From the NCBI GenBank assembly GCA_016180275.1, contig JACPBN010000068.1, forward strand, positions 1-18,079: a DNA stretch of 18,079 nucleotides, written 5' to 3'. This DNA comes from Candidatus Woesearchaeota archaeon (GTDB lineage: Archaea; Nanobdellota; Nanobdellia; Woesearchaeales; UBA10200). Positions 5,996-12,180 of this stretch are shown here, in pieces (the stretch's first letter is position 1; each line of letters starts with the position of its first letter). The notes beneath the pieces were generated by a model. That model was not told the DNA's origin, did no database searches, and worked only from the letters and a program-made list of their open reading frames with translations. The position numbers and the translations under genes are program-made.

Positions 5996-7276
5996 ATGGC
6001 AGAACAAAAATTAGCCTTAAAATTCCTGACACTGAAAGACTTTGATATCAAAAACAAGAAAGTTCTCGTTAGAGTTGATTTTAATGTGCCGTTAGATGAG
6101 GATCTGAATGTCACAAACGACAAAAGAATCAAGGAATCTCTGTCTACTATTAATTATCTGCTTGAGCAGGGAGCTAAGCAAGTTATTCTTATGTCACATC
6201 TTGGAAGGCCAGATGGGAGAATTGTTGAAAAATATAGGCTGACAAGTGTTTGTAAGCACCTGGAGAAAGTTTTGTATCAGAAAGTCACTATGGCAGAGGA
6301 TTGTGTTGATATCAAATTGCCAGAGCCAAAAAACAGTAAGGTTGTGCTATTGGAGAATCTGCGTTTTCATCCTGAAGAAGAAAAGAATGATGAAGCTTTT
6401 GCAAAGAAATTAGCAAGTTATGCAGACATCTATGTGAATGACGGATTTGGCGTAAGCCATAGGGCACATGCATCTGTGCATGCGATAACTAAATTCCTTC
6501 CTTCATGCGCTGGATTTTTGGTCGAAAAAGAATTGACAGTTATGGGCAAAGCGATGTCTGATCCTGACAAGCCATTTGTTGCAATTTTAGGAGGGGCAAA
6601 GGTTTCTGACAAAATCAAGCTTATTGACAATCTGTTAGCTAGATGCGACAAAATCCTTATAGGCGGCGCAATGGCATATACTTTCTACCGTGCCCAAGGA
6701 TTTAGCACAGGAACTTCAAAAGTAGATGAAGATGGGATAGGGGTTGCTAATCAACTATTGCAGAAAACAGAAAAGTCTGGAAAGATAATATTGCCGATTG
6801 ACAATGTTGTTGCAGATAAATTTTCCGAAAATGCAAATACTAAGACAGTAGTAATAAAGGATATTGGCTCTGGCTGGATGGGTATGGATATTGGGCCATT
6901 AACTATAAACAAATATAAAGAGATTTTAAAAACCGCAAAAACCGTGCTATGGAATGGGCCATTGGGCGTTTTTGAGATGAAGAAGTTTTCTCGAGGCACT
7001 GAGGAGATTGCAAAGTATCTTGCGCAGATGACTTTGAAAGGAGTTACTACGATTATAGGCGGCGGTGATTCAGCTGCTGCAGTTGAAAAGTTTGGGTTAG
7101 CAAGCAAATTTACGCATGTCAGTACAGGCGGTGGCGCTTCTTTAGAGTTTTTTGAAGGCAAGGAACTGCCTGGGATAAAAGCACTGGAAAATAACTGTAG
7201 TAAATCAATAAAGAAGAAAAAATTAAAAAAGCAAGAAAAAAAAGAAATACTATTGAAAAGAAAGAAGAAAAATTAA
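5996..7276 (+). CDS. pgk: phosphoglycerate kinase with a Lys-rich C-terminal tail
   Basis: Catalyses 1,3-bisphosphoglycerate + ADP to 3-phosphoglycerate + ATP in glycolysis and the reverse in gluconeogenesis. Signature stretches are LVRVDFNVPLD (substrate site), SHLGRPDG, LLENLRFHPEEE, ILGGAKVSDKI, GGAMAYTF, WNGPLGVFE (nucleotide site) and the final GGGDSAAA and STGGGASLEF. These are closest to the bacterial/eukaryotic form rather than the typical euryarchaeal one. The family normally ends near residue 400; this protein continues to 426 with a tail in which about 14 of the last 24 residues are Lys or Arg. GGTGAT lies just upstream of the ATG (GGTGA plus 4 nt). The stop overlaps the convergent HAD gene by four bases. 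Confidence 0.96.
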   Translation: MAEQKLALKFLTLKDFDIKNKKVLVRVDFNVPLDEDLNVTNDKRIKESLSTINYLLEQGAKQVILMSHLGRPDGRIVEKYRLTSVCKHLEKVLYQKVTMAEDCVDIKLPEPKNSKVVLLENLRFHPEEEKNDEAFAKKLASYADIYVNDGFGVSHRAHASVHAITKFLPSCAGFLVEKELTVMGKAMSDPDKPFVAILGGAKVSDKIKLIDNLLARCDKILIGGAMAYTFYRAQGFSTGTSKVDEDGIGVANQLLQKTEKSGKIILPIDNVVADKFSENANTKTVVIKDIGSGWMGMDIGPLTINKYKEILKTAKTVLWNGPLGVFEMKKFSRGTEEIAKYLAQMTLKGVTTIIGGGDSAAAVEKFGLASKFTHVSTGGGASLEFFEGKELPGIKALENNCSKSIKKKKLKKQEKKEILLKRKKKN

Positions 7277-7959
7277 ACAATTCTCAATAATTCTTCCACA
7301 TCGCTAATCTCATAATCAGCTTCTGTTTTAGGCGCAACGCCAAATGAATAGCCGTATTTTGCAAAGCAAGTTTTCATCCCAAGGCTTTTTGCGCCGAGGA
7401 TATCTCTTTCAGGCCAGTCGCCAACCATCAGGACTTCTTCAGGCTTTAATCCGAGCTGGGAAATCGCTGCTTCAAAGGGTAGCTTATGAGGCTTTCTCTG
7501 TCCAGTGTCATCATATGTCACAACAACATCAAAGAAATTTGTTAATCTCATTGCTGCCAACCTTAACCATGCCCTTAATCTTGGTGCATCACTTACTATA
7601 GCTAACTTTAAGTTTCTTTTCTTCAGCTCGATCAAAGTATTCTGGACATGGGGATAAGGAGATAAAAAGCCATTTTTGATCCTTCTGTATGCAATAACCC
7701 CGTTTGAAAGGATCTTGTAATCAACCTTGCCTGTGTTCTCCTGCAGAAACACTTGAAAGATGTCTTTATACTCAATGCCGTATTTATCGTATAGCTCAAA
7801 AAGTTTCTTTAAAGCATCTTCTTTCTTCATGTTTAATCCTGCGTCAATCATTGCAGAAACAGCTTCTTCGCAGCTTAATCTTTTCATCTTCATGAAATCA
7901 ATGAGAGTATTGTCTAGGTCGAAGATGACGGCTTTGATATTATCCTTAGTTTGTGTCAT
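7273..7959 (-). CDS. HAD-superfamily hydrolase (subfamily IA)
   Basis: A cytosolic phosphatase-type hydrolase of 228 aa. Motif I is VIFDLDNTL with the nucleophile aspartate and the D+2 aspartate, motif II is VSDA, the motif III lysine is in QRKPHK, and motif IV is VGDWPERDI. A helical cap sits between motifs I and II. It resembles the archaeal haloacid dehalogenase-like group often annotated as 2-haloalkanoic acid dehalogenase; the true substrate is probably a small phosphoester but unknown. The frame extends upstream to 8040, but the hydrophobic Asn/Phe-rich extension does not look like HAD sequence, and the ATG at 7959 sits about 26 nt from an ATTAAATAAT TATA-like box, so a leaderless start there is preferred. 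It is divergent from rfcL. Confidence 0.9.
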   Translation of the reverse strand: MTQTKDNIKAVIFDLDNTLIDFMKMKRLSCEEAVSAMIDAGLNMKKEDALKKLFELYDKYGIEYKDIFQVFLQENTGKVDYKILSNGVIAYRRIKNGFLSPYPHVQNTLIELKKRNLKLAIVSDAPRLRAWLRLAAMRLTNFFDVVVTYDDTGQRKPHKLPFEAAISQLGLKPEEVLMVGDWPERDILGAKSLGMKTCFAKYGYSFGVAPKTEADYEISDVEELLRIV

Positions 7960-7980
7960 ATTTGAGAAAAATACATTGCT

Positions 7981-7990
7981 ATTATTTAAT
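7981..7990 (-). promoter_or_regulatory. TATA-like box of the HAD hydrolase gene
   Basis: On the minus strand this reads ATTAAATAAT, centred about 26 nt upstream of the ATG at 7959, consistent with a leaderless transcript. Confidence 0.35.
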
Positions 7991-8040
7991 TTATTTGATT
8001 TAATTAATGAGAAAAGTGCAAAAAAGTCTATTAACAACAA

Positions 8041-8050
8041 AATATAAATA
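8041..8050 (+). promoter_or_regulatory. TATA box of rfcL
   Basis: AATATAAATA is centred about 30 nt upstream of the ATG at 8076. With no ribosome binding site between, the message is probably leaderless. Confidence 0.5.
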
Positions 8051-8075
8051 CACTAGTTCTATTTTTATATATACT

Positions 8076-9326
8076 ATGTCACAAAAAGACGATTCTCTGC
8101 CATGGACAAAGAAGTATATCCCTAAATCTATTAAAGACATTGAAGGCCAGGATACTGCAGTTGCTGCATTGAAGAATTTTGTTGTCAATTTTAAGAATAA
8201 AGACAAGTCTGGAAAGACAGTCACCAAGGCAAAGAAAAGAGCAATAATTCTTCATGGCGCTCCTGGCTGCGGCAAGACAAGCTCTGTTTATGCACTGGCA
8301 AATGACTTTAATCTTGAGTTGCTAGAGATAAATGCTTCTGATTTTAGGAATGAATCACAGATAAATGCAGTTCTTGGGCATTCTTCTGCGCAGCGTAGCT
8401 TGTTCTTTAAGGAAAAGCTGCTTTTGGTTGATGAGTTAGATGGAGTTGCCGGAAGAGAGGATAGAGGAGGATTAACTGCGATTCAGAATCTTATTGAGAC
8501 GACAAATTATCCAATTATTATTACCGCAAATGCTCCATATGAGCAGAAATTCTCTGCACTGCGCAAAAAGGCAGAGCTAGTTGAATTTCATTCCTTGCAA
8601 TATACAACTGTCTATAACGTACTTAAGAGGATTTGTGATACTGAGAAAATAAAATATGACGAGCTAACATTAAAGGGATTAGCAAGAAGAGCTGGAGGAG
8701 ATTTAAGAGGAGCAATTACTGACTTGCAGCTACTTTCCACAACTGGAGAGATTAGCAAAGAAAACCTTGAAGAGCTTGGCGGAAGAAGACAGCTTGAGAG
8801 TATGCTTCAGGCGCTAGTAAAAGTTTTTAAGACAACTGATCCTAACATTGCTTTAAGGGCATTTGACAATGTCGATGAGGAGATAGAAAAAATATTTTTG
8901 TGGATAGATGAGAATCTGCCGCGCGAGTATGATAAGCCAGATGATTTAGCCAGGGCATATGATGTACTGAGCAGGGCAGATGTGATGTACGGAAGAATAA
9001 GCAGATGGCAGCACTGGAGATTTTTAAGTTATGTAAGTGAGCTGTTAACTGCAGGCATTGCTGTAAGCAAAAAAGAGAAATACTCTAAATTTGTTCAGTA
9101 TCAGCCAACACAAAGGATATTAAAAATATGGATTGCAAATCAAAAGTATCTTAAGAGAAAAGCGATTGCGCAGAAAATAGCCGGCGCTATACATTCATCT
9201 GTAAAAGAAGTTGTTAAAGACATGGATTATTATAAGATTATGTTTAAGAAAAACAAAGTGATGGGGAATAAACTGGCAGAGTATTTTGAGTTTGATGATG
9301 AAGAAGCTGAGTGGCTGAAGAAATAA
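8076..9326 (+). CDS. rfcL: replication factor C large subunit
   Basis: The AAA+ clamp loader subunit that, with RfcS, opens and loads PCNA on primed DNA. It has 416 aa. PWTKKYIPKSIKDIEGQD is the N-terminal RFC box; Walker A GAPGCGKT is at residues 61-68; Walker B LLLVDELD has its key aspartate near 119; sensor 1 is ITANAPYEQKFSALRKKAE; and sensor 2 is ARRAGGDLRGAITDLQ. The C-terminal collar helices follow (RADVMYGRISRWQHWRFLSY). Archaeal RfcL often ends in a PCNA-interacting QxxLFDF-type motif; this one stops at EFDDEEAEWLKK without it and is somewhat short. The frame is open to 8007, but the ATG at 8076 fits the promoter spacing and the usual beginning of the protein. Confidence 0.95.
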   Translation: MSQKDDSLPWTKKYIPKSIKDIEGQDTAVAALKNFVVNFKNKDKSGKTVTKAKKRAIILHGAPGCGKTSSVYALANDFNLELLEINASDFRNESQINAVLGHSSAQRSLFFKEKLLLVDELDGVAGREDRGGLTAIQNLIETTNYPIIITANAPYEQKFSALRKKAELVEFHSLQYTTVYNVLKRICDTEKIKYDELTLKGLARRAGGDLRGAITDLQLLSTTGEISKENLEELGGRRQLESMLQALVKVFKTTDPNIALRAFDNVDEEIEKIFLWIDENLPREYDKPDDLARAYDVLSRADVMYGRISRWQHWRFLSYVSELLTAGIAVSKKEKYSKFVQYQPTQRILKIWIANQKYLKRKAIAQKIAGAIHSSVKEVVKDMDYYKIMFKKNKVMGNKLAEYFEFDDEEAEWLKK

Positions 9327-9334
9327 ATGATTAT

Positions 9335-9353
9335 GCTATAAACCAAGTATAGC
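9335..9353 (+). repeat. hairpin after rfcL
   Basis: GCTATA, a 7-base loop, then TATAGC: a perfect 6-bp stem starting 9 nt after the rfcL stop. No T-tract follows, so it is not a clear terminator. Confidence 0.35.
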
Positions 9354-9392
9354 CGAAGACAAAAATAATCTGGCAATAGTTGTATTCTCCTA

Positions 9393-9440
9393 ATATTGAA
9401 AGAGTGTATTTTATATCCGAATATTTGTGTCTTTCAATAT
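9393..9440. repeat. 11-bp inverted repeat in the rfcL-downstream intergenic region
   Basis: ATATTGAAAGA (9393-9403) and TCTTTCAATAT (9430-9440) are exact reverse complements around a 26-nt AT-rich spacer. It lies in the 198-bp gap before the small membrane protein gene. It could be an RNA stem or a pair of protein binding sites. Confidence 0.45.
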
Positions 9441-9524
9441 AAGTATGTATTTTACCTATAATTTTTAATTTGGTCTAGTATTTATAGGGTATATTTTACT
9501 ATTATACTATTTTGGTGGATTATC

Positions 9525-9854
9525 GTGCGCAAGAATAAAAAGGCAAGCGGCTTTGGTCATTGGAGTTTTACAGTCATACTAATCATAGTCCTGCTTTGGT
9601 GGTTTATGGGGTTTGCAACAAGAGACTGCAGAAAAAACACAGACTGTCAAAAAGATAGTTATTGTGATTATAGATACACTTGCCAGAAAATACCTGTTAT
9701 TGAAAAGGACGTGGAAAGTGATTACATTAGTAAACAAAATGCGTTTTTGATGGCGTTAGGCGCAGCCATAGTAGGAGGCTTGATTAGTTATTATGTTTTG
9801 AAGAATGAACAGAAAATCAAGAAAGATGAAACTAAAGGCAATGAGAAAAAATAA
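9525..9854 (+). CDS. small membrane protein with a four-cysteine external loop
   Basis: 109 aa starting at a GTG with GGTGGA 5 nt upstream. After a basic N-terminus comes membrane helix 1 (about residues 13-32). A 40-residue loop follows with Cys35, Cys41, Cys47 and Cys53, exactly six residues apart (C-x5-C-x5-C-x5-C). Membrane helix 2 (about 73-92) and a charged tail rich in Lys and Glu end the protein. By the positive-inside rule both ends are cytoplasmic and the cysteine loop is outside, where two disulfides could form; a metal site is also possible. I do not recognise the family. The neighbours (rfcL upstream, a convergent winged-helix gene) give no functional hint. Confidence 0.75.
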   Translation: MRKNKKASGFGHWSFTVILIIVLLWWFMGFATRDCRKNTDCQKDSYCDYRYTCQKIPVIEKDVESDYISKQNAFLMALGAAIVGGLISYYVLKNEQKIKKDETKGNEKK

Positions 9855-9870
9855 TAGAAATTAGTTGAGT

Positions 9871-10254
9871 TTACCTTATCTGCCTTAGCCACATAAGCCC
9901 AATTTTTATCATCAGCTTATTAAATTTGTCTGAAATCCTGTAGTTCTTTGCATACAAGTCATAATCAATCAGGCCCATGCTTTTCATAGGCGTTAAAATC
10001 CTGTCATAGAACTGCCTTTTGTTATAACTCAATTTTATCTCTTTCTTCATCGGGCCAGGGCCTGGGACAGTCACTATCATGTTGCCTTCATGAAGCTTTG
10101 TTGCAAACAAAGACATTTCTGTCTTGCTCATAACGCCGCCATTCAGCTTCATTGTGTTGATAAGCATTCTTGCAACTATATCCTGCTGCTCTGTAGAAAA
10201 GATTATGTCATATATGTCTTCCGGCAGATTAAATTGGTCAAATAGTATTACCAT
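9871..10254 (-). CDS. predicted winged-helix protein, hypothetical
   Basis: 127 aa from the ATG at 10254, chosen because GGTGA lies 5 nt upstream; an in-frame GTG at 10263 overlaps that site. The C-terminal half looks like a winged helix: a helix-turn-helix (NKRQFYDRILTPMKSMGLIDYD) followed by a strand-like YAKNYRIS and a final helix (DKFNKLMIKIGLMWLRQIR). This pattern is common in small archaeal regulators. An internal VPGPGP turn lies between the N-terminal helices and the wing. No enzyme motif is seen. It is convergent with the cysteine-loop membrane protein, with 16 nt between stops. The DNA-binding role is inference from the pattern only. Confidence 0.72.
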   Translation of the reverse strand: MVILFDQFNLPEDIYDIIFSTEQQDIVARMLINTMKLNGGVMSKTEMSLFATKLHEGNMIVTVPGPGPMKKEIKLSYNKRQFYDRILTPMKSMGLIDYDLYAKNYRISDKFNKLMIKIGLMWLRQIR

Positions 10255-10394
10255 GCTGTTCACCTGGTTTTTTAGGGGTGATTAAAGTTTTATCTGAAAT
10301 ATTATAGCGTAGTGGCTTATCATCTTATTTATTATCAAATAAGCAAACCCTGAAAGTTCTAACTTACCCCCAATATACGATTATATGACACTGG

Positions 10395-10403
10395 TATATA
10401 AAT
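10395..10403 (+). promoter_or_regulatory. upstream TATA box ahead of the HNH gene
   Basis: TATATAAAT predicts transcription start near 10425, about 19 nt before an in-frame ATG at 10444. It may drive a longer transcript of the HNH gene or a translated leader. Confidence 0.4.
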
Positions 10404-10557
10404 CTTGCTATGCCTATACTAAGGCAGAATAGGGTATCTTGAGATGGCAAATGTAGGAGTTGTAGTAGATATAGAAGATGTTGAAGATGCAGTAGGTTAT
10501 GGAGTTGTAGCAAATTCAGTAGGTTATGGTGCCAGTGAAGTTTGGTCAGTCCATAGG

Positions 10558-10566
10558 TTTATATTA
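10558..10566 (+). promoter_or_regulatory. proximal TATA box of the HNH gene
   Basis: TTTATATTA is centred 26 nt before the ATG at 10588, the spacing expected for a leaderless archaeal gene. Confidence 0.45.
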
Positions 10567-10587
10567 AAGTTATTATTATTCATCAAT

Positions 10588-11046
10588 ATGGCGAACACAA
10601 TTAAAGATAATGACGGATATCCAATATTTCAAGATTCCAAATCCAGAGAACGTTGCCATAGATGGAGATTTAGAAGAGAACTTAATGAGAAAACAGGACT
10701 TCATTTATCAAAAACAGAATTTGATAACTTAGGATTTGAAGTCCATCATATTGATAACAACAAAGAGAATTATAAAGAAATAGGTAATCTAGCATTGGTC
10801 ACAAAAGAAGGTCATAAAGCAATTCATGAAAGATCTTGGTTTTATGAAAATATCTCATTAGCCACTAAAATCATATTTCCGCTTCTCTTATTTGCTAATT
10901 TAATGTATTTTTTAACAAATAATAAAACTTACTTTTATAGTTATATATTCATTTCTATAATTGGTTTACTGCTTCCATATACCCCTAAATCTCTTAGAAA
11001 ATATCTCTTCAAAGAAGGATTTTTAGTAAAAAATTCTAATAATTAA
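10588..11046 (+). CDS. HNH nuclease-like protein with two C-terminal membrane helices
   Basis: 152 aa from the ATG at 10588. An N-terminal DGYPIFQDS...RCHRW segment, as in many HNH proteins, leads to the HNH core EVHHIDNNKENYKEIGNLALVTKEGHKAIH (His53, His54, Asn67, His76, His80). This is followed by two hydrophobic helices (about 92-109 and 114-131) and a basic tail. HNH folds cut or nick nucleic acid using a metal ion; anchoring one to the membrane is unusual. The same frame is open back to an ATG at 10444, adding 48 residues of Val/Gly-rich repeats; I prefer 10588 because the proximal TATA box is 26 nt away and the conserved region begins there. An oligo-T stretch follows. Confidence 0.78.
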   Translation: MANTIKDNDGYPIFQDSKSRERCHRWRFRRELNEKTGLHLSKTEFDNLGFEVHHIDNNKENYKEIGNLALVTKEGHKAIHERSWFYENISLATKIIFPLLLFANLMYFLTNNKTYFYSYIFISIIGLLLPYTPKSLRKYLFKEGFLVKNSNN

Positions 11047-11071
11047 GCATATTATTCTAGTTATATCTTAA

Positions 11072-11092
11072 TTTTTTTTTGAGTTATTTTTT
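11072..11092 (+). terminator. oligo-T terminator after the HNH gene
   Basis: Nine consecutive T (11072-11080) followed by a further run of six (11087-11092), 25-45 nt after the stop. Archaeal termination commonly uses such T-rich tracts without a hairpin. Confidence 0.5.
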
Positions 11093-11100
11093 CATCAAAA

Positions 11101-11111
11101 TTTATATAAAA
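11101..11111 (+). promoter_or_regulatory. TATA box of the dus gene
   Basis: TTTATATAAAA is centred 28 nt before the ATG at 11134, a leaderless arrangement. It marks 11134, not the downstream TTG at 11189, as the ancestral start. Confidence 0.6.
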
Positions 11112-11133
11112 CACGCGCTTTTTTCTCAATAAC

Positions 11134-11172
11134 ATGAAGTTCGCAAACATAACATTCAAAAATAACTTGTGA
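11134..11172 (+). pseudogene. severed 5' end of the dus gene
   Basis: The ATG here encodes MKFANITFKNNL and then meets TGA (11170-11172). This is a typical beginning of a dihydrouridine synthase, where it would run straight into the flavin-binding (I)LAPMA-type motif. That motif is absent, and the next recognisable residues, DVAFRVLCKKYG, are in another frame starting at 11171. Confidence 0.65.
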
Positions 11173-11188
11173 CGTAGCTTTCAGAGTT

Positions 11189-12175
11189 TTGTGCAAGAAG
11201 TATGGCGCTGGCTTTGTTTACAGCGAATTCATCAATGTTGAAGGCATTTCTAGGGAGATTCCTAATTCTATGAGGATGTTAAAGACTGTGGAAGAAGAGA
11301 AGCCTGTTGGCATCCAGATATTTGGCACAAATCTTGATAGCATAGGGAAATCATGCAGGATTTTGCAGGACAAAGTAAATCTGATCGACTTAAACTTAGG
11401 ATGCCCAGTGCATAAAGTAACTTGCACTGGCGCAGGCGCTGCTTTGCTTGAAAAGCCAGAAAAATTAGGAGAGATTGTTAGGACAATGGTAAAAAATTCT
11501 TCTGTGCCGATTACTGTAAAGATGAGAAGGGCAGATAGGGAGAATCCCGAGGAGGGTTATGCACAGACAATAAAAATTGCAAAGATTATACAAGACTCTG
11601 GAGCTTCTGCGCTTACTCTGCATGGCAGGACAGTGCCTCAGGGATATACTGGCAAAGCAGATTGGAGCTACATCCGTGCAGTAAAGGAGGCGCTTGATAT
11701 CCCAGTATTTGGAAATGGAGACATAAGAACAAGACAAGATTATTTAGATATAATTAAACAAACTAACTGCGATGCTGTGCTTGTTGGAAGGGCTGCAATG
11801 ACAAATCCAGGCATTTTTAGGGAGATTCTCGAGGGAACTTTGCCGAATAAGTTTGAGATGTTCTTTGAGTATGCAAAGCTGGCAGATAAGTTTGAGGTAA
11901 TTACTGCAAATTCTGCTTCACATTCTGTGCAAAAATTAAAGGTAATGGCACAGCACTTCACTAAAGGAATTGAAGGAGCTGCCCGCATCAGAGAGGCAAT
12001 GAATACTGTGCATAGTGTTGAAGGAATAATGTGCATAATGGATAAGGCGAAGGATGGAAGGTTTGTAGTTAATAATCAGAATACAAAAGTGGTTAAAAGT
12101 TTCTATACTGAAGAAAGTATAACAAATAAAACAGAGCAAACTGTTGAGAAAGAGATTGTATGCAGTTATGTTTAG
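11189..12175 (+). CDS. dus: tRNA-dihydrouridine synthase, N-terminally disrupted
   Basis: The family uses FMN and NADPH to reduce uridines in the tRNA D-loop. The body of the TIM barrel is intact: NLGCPVHKVTCTGAGAALL with the catalytic cysteine, VPITVKMRR, LHGRTVPQGYTGKADW, IPVFGNGDI, VLVGRAAMTNPGIF, then the helical domain. The coordinates give the longest clean frame, from a TTG. Similarity continues in this frame back to 11171 (DVAFRVL), but the N-terminal LAPM strand, which binds flavin, is missing and the promoter-linked ATG at 11134 is out of frame. The simplest reading is a deletion of about 26 nt that shifted the frame. The protein is therefore either inactive or made from an internal start. 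The Lys/Glu-rich C-terminus ends 5 nt from the convergent aminotransferase. Confidence 0.85.
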   Translation: MCKKYGAGFVYSEFINVEGISREIPNSMRMLKTVEEEKPVGIQIFGTNLDSIGKSCRILQDKVNLIDLNLGCPVHKVTCTGAGAALLEKPEKLGEIVRTMVKNSSVPITVKMRRADRENPEEGYAQTIKIAKIIQDSGASALTLHGRTVPQGYTGKADWSYIRAVKEALDIPVFGNGDIRTRQDYLDIIKQTNCDAVLVGRAAMTNPGIFREILEGTLPNKFEMFFEYAKLADKFEVITANSASHSVQKLKVMAQHFTKGIEGAARIREAMNTVHSVEGIMCIMDKAKDGRFVVNNQNTKVVKSFYTEESITNKTEQTVEKEIVCSYV

Positions 12176-12180
12176 TTAAA

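Noticed and set aside
10315..10344. Small inverted repeats such as CTTATTT/AAATAAG between the winged-helix and HNH genes
   Set aside because: Arms are only 6-7 bp in AT-rich DNA, so chance occurrence is likely and they do not sit at a defined promoter position.
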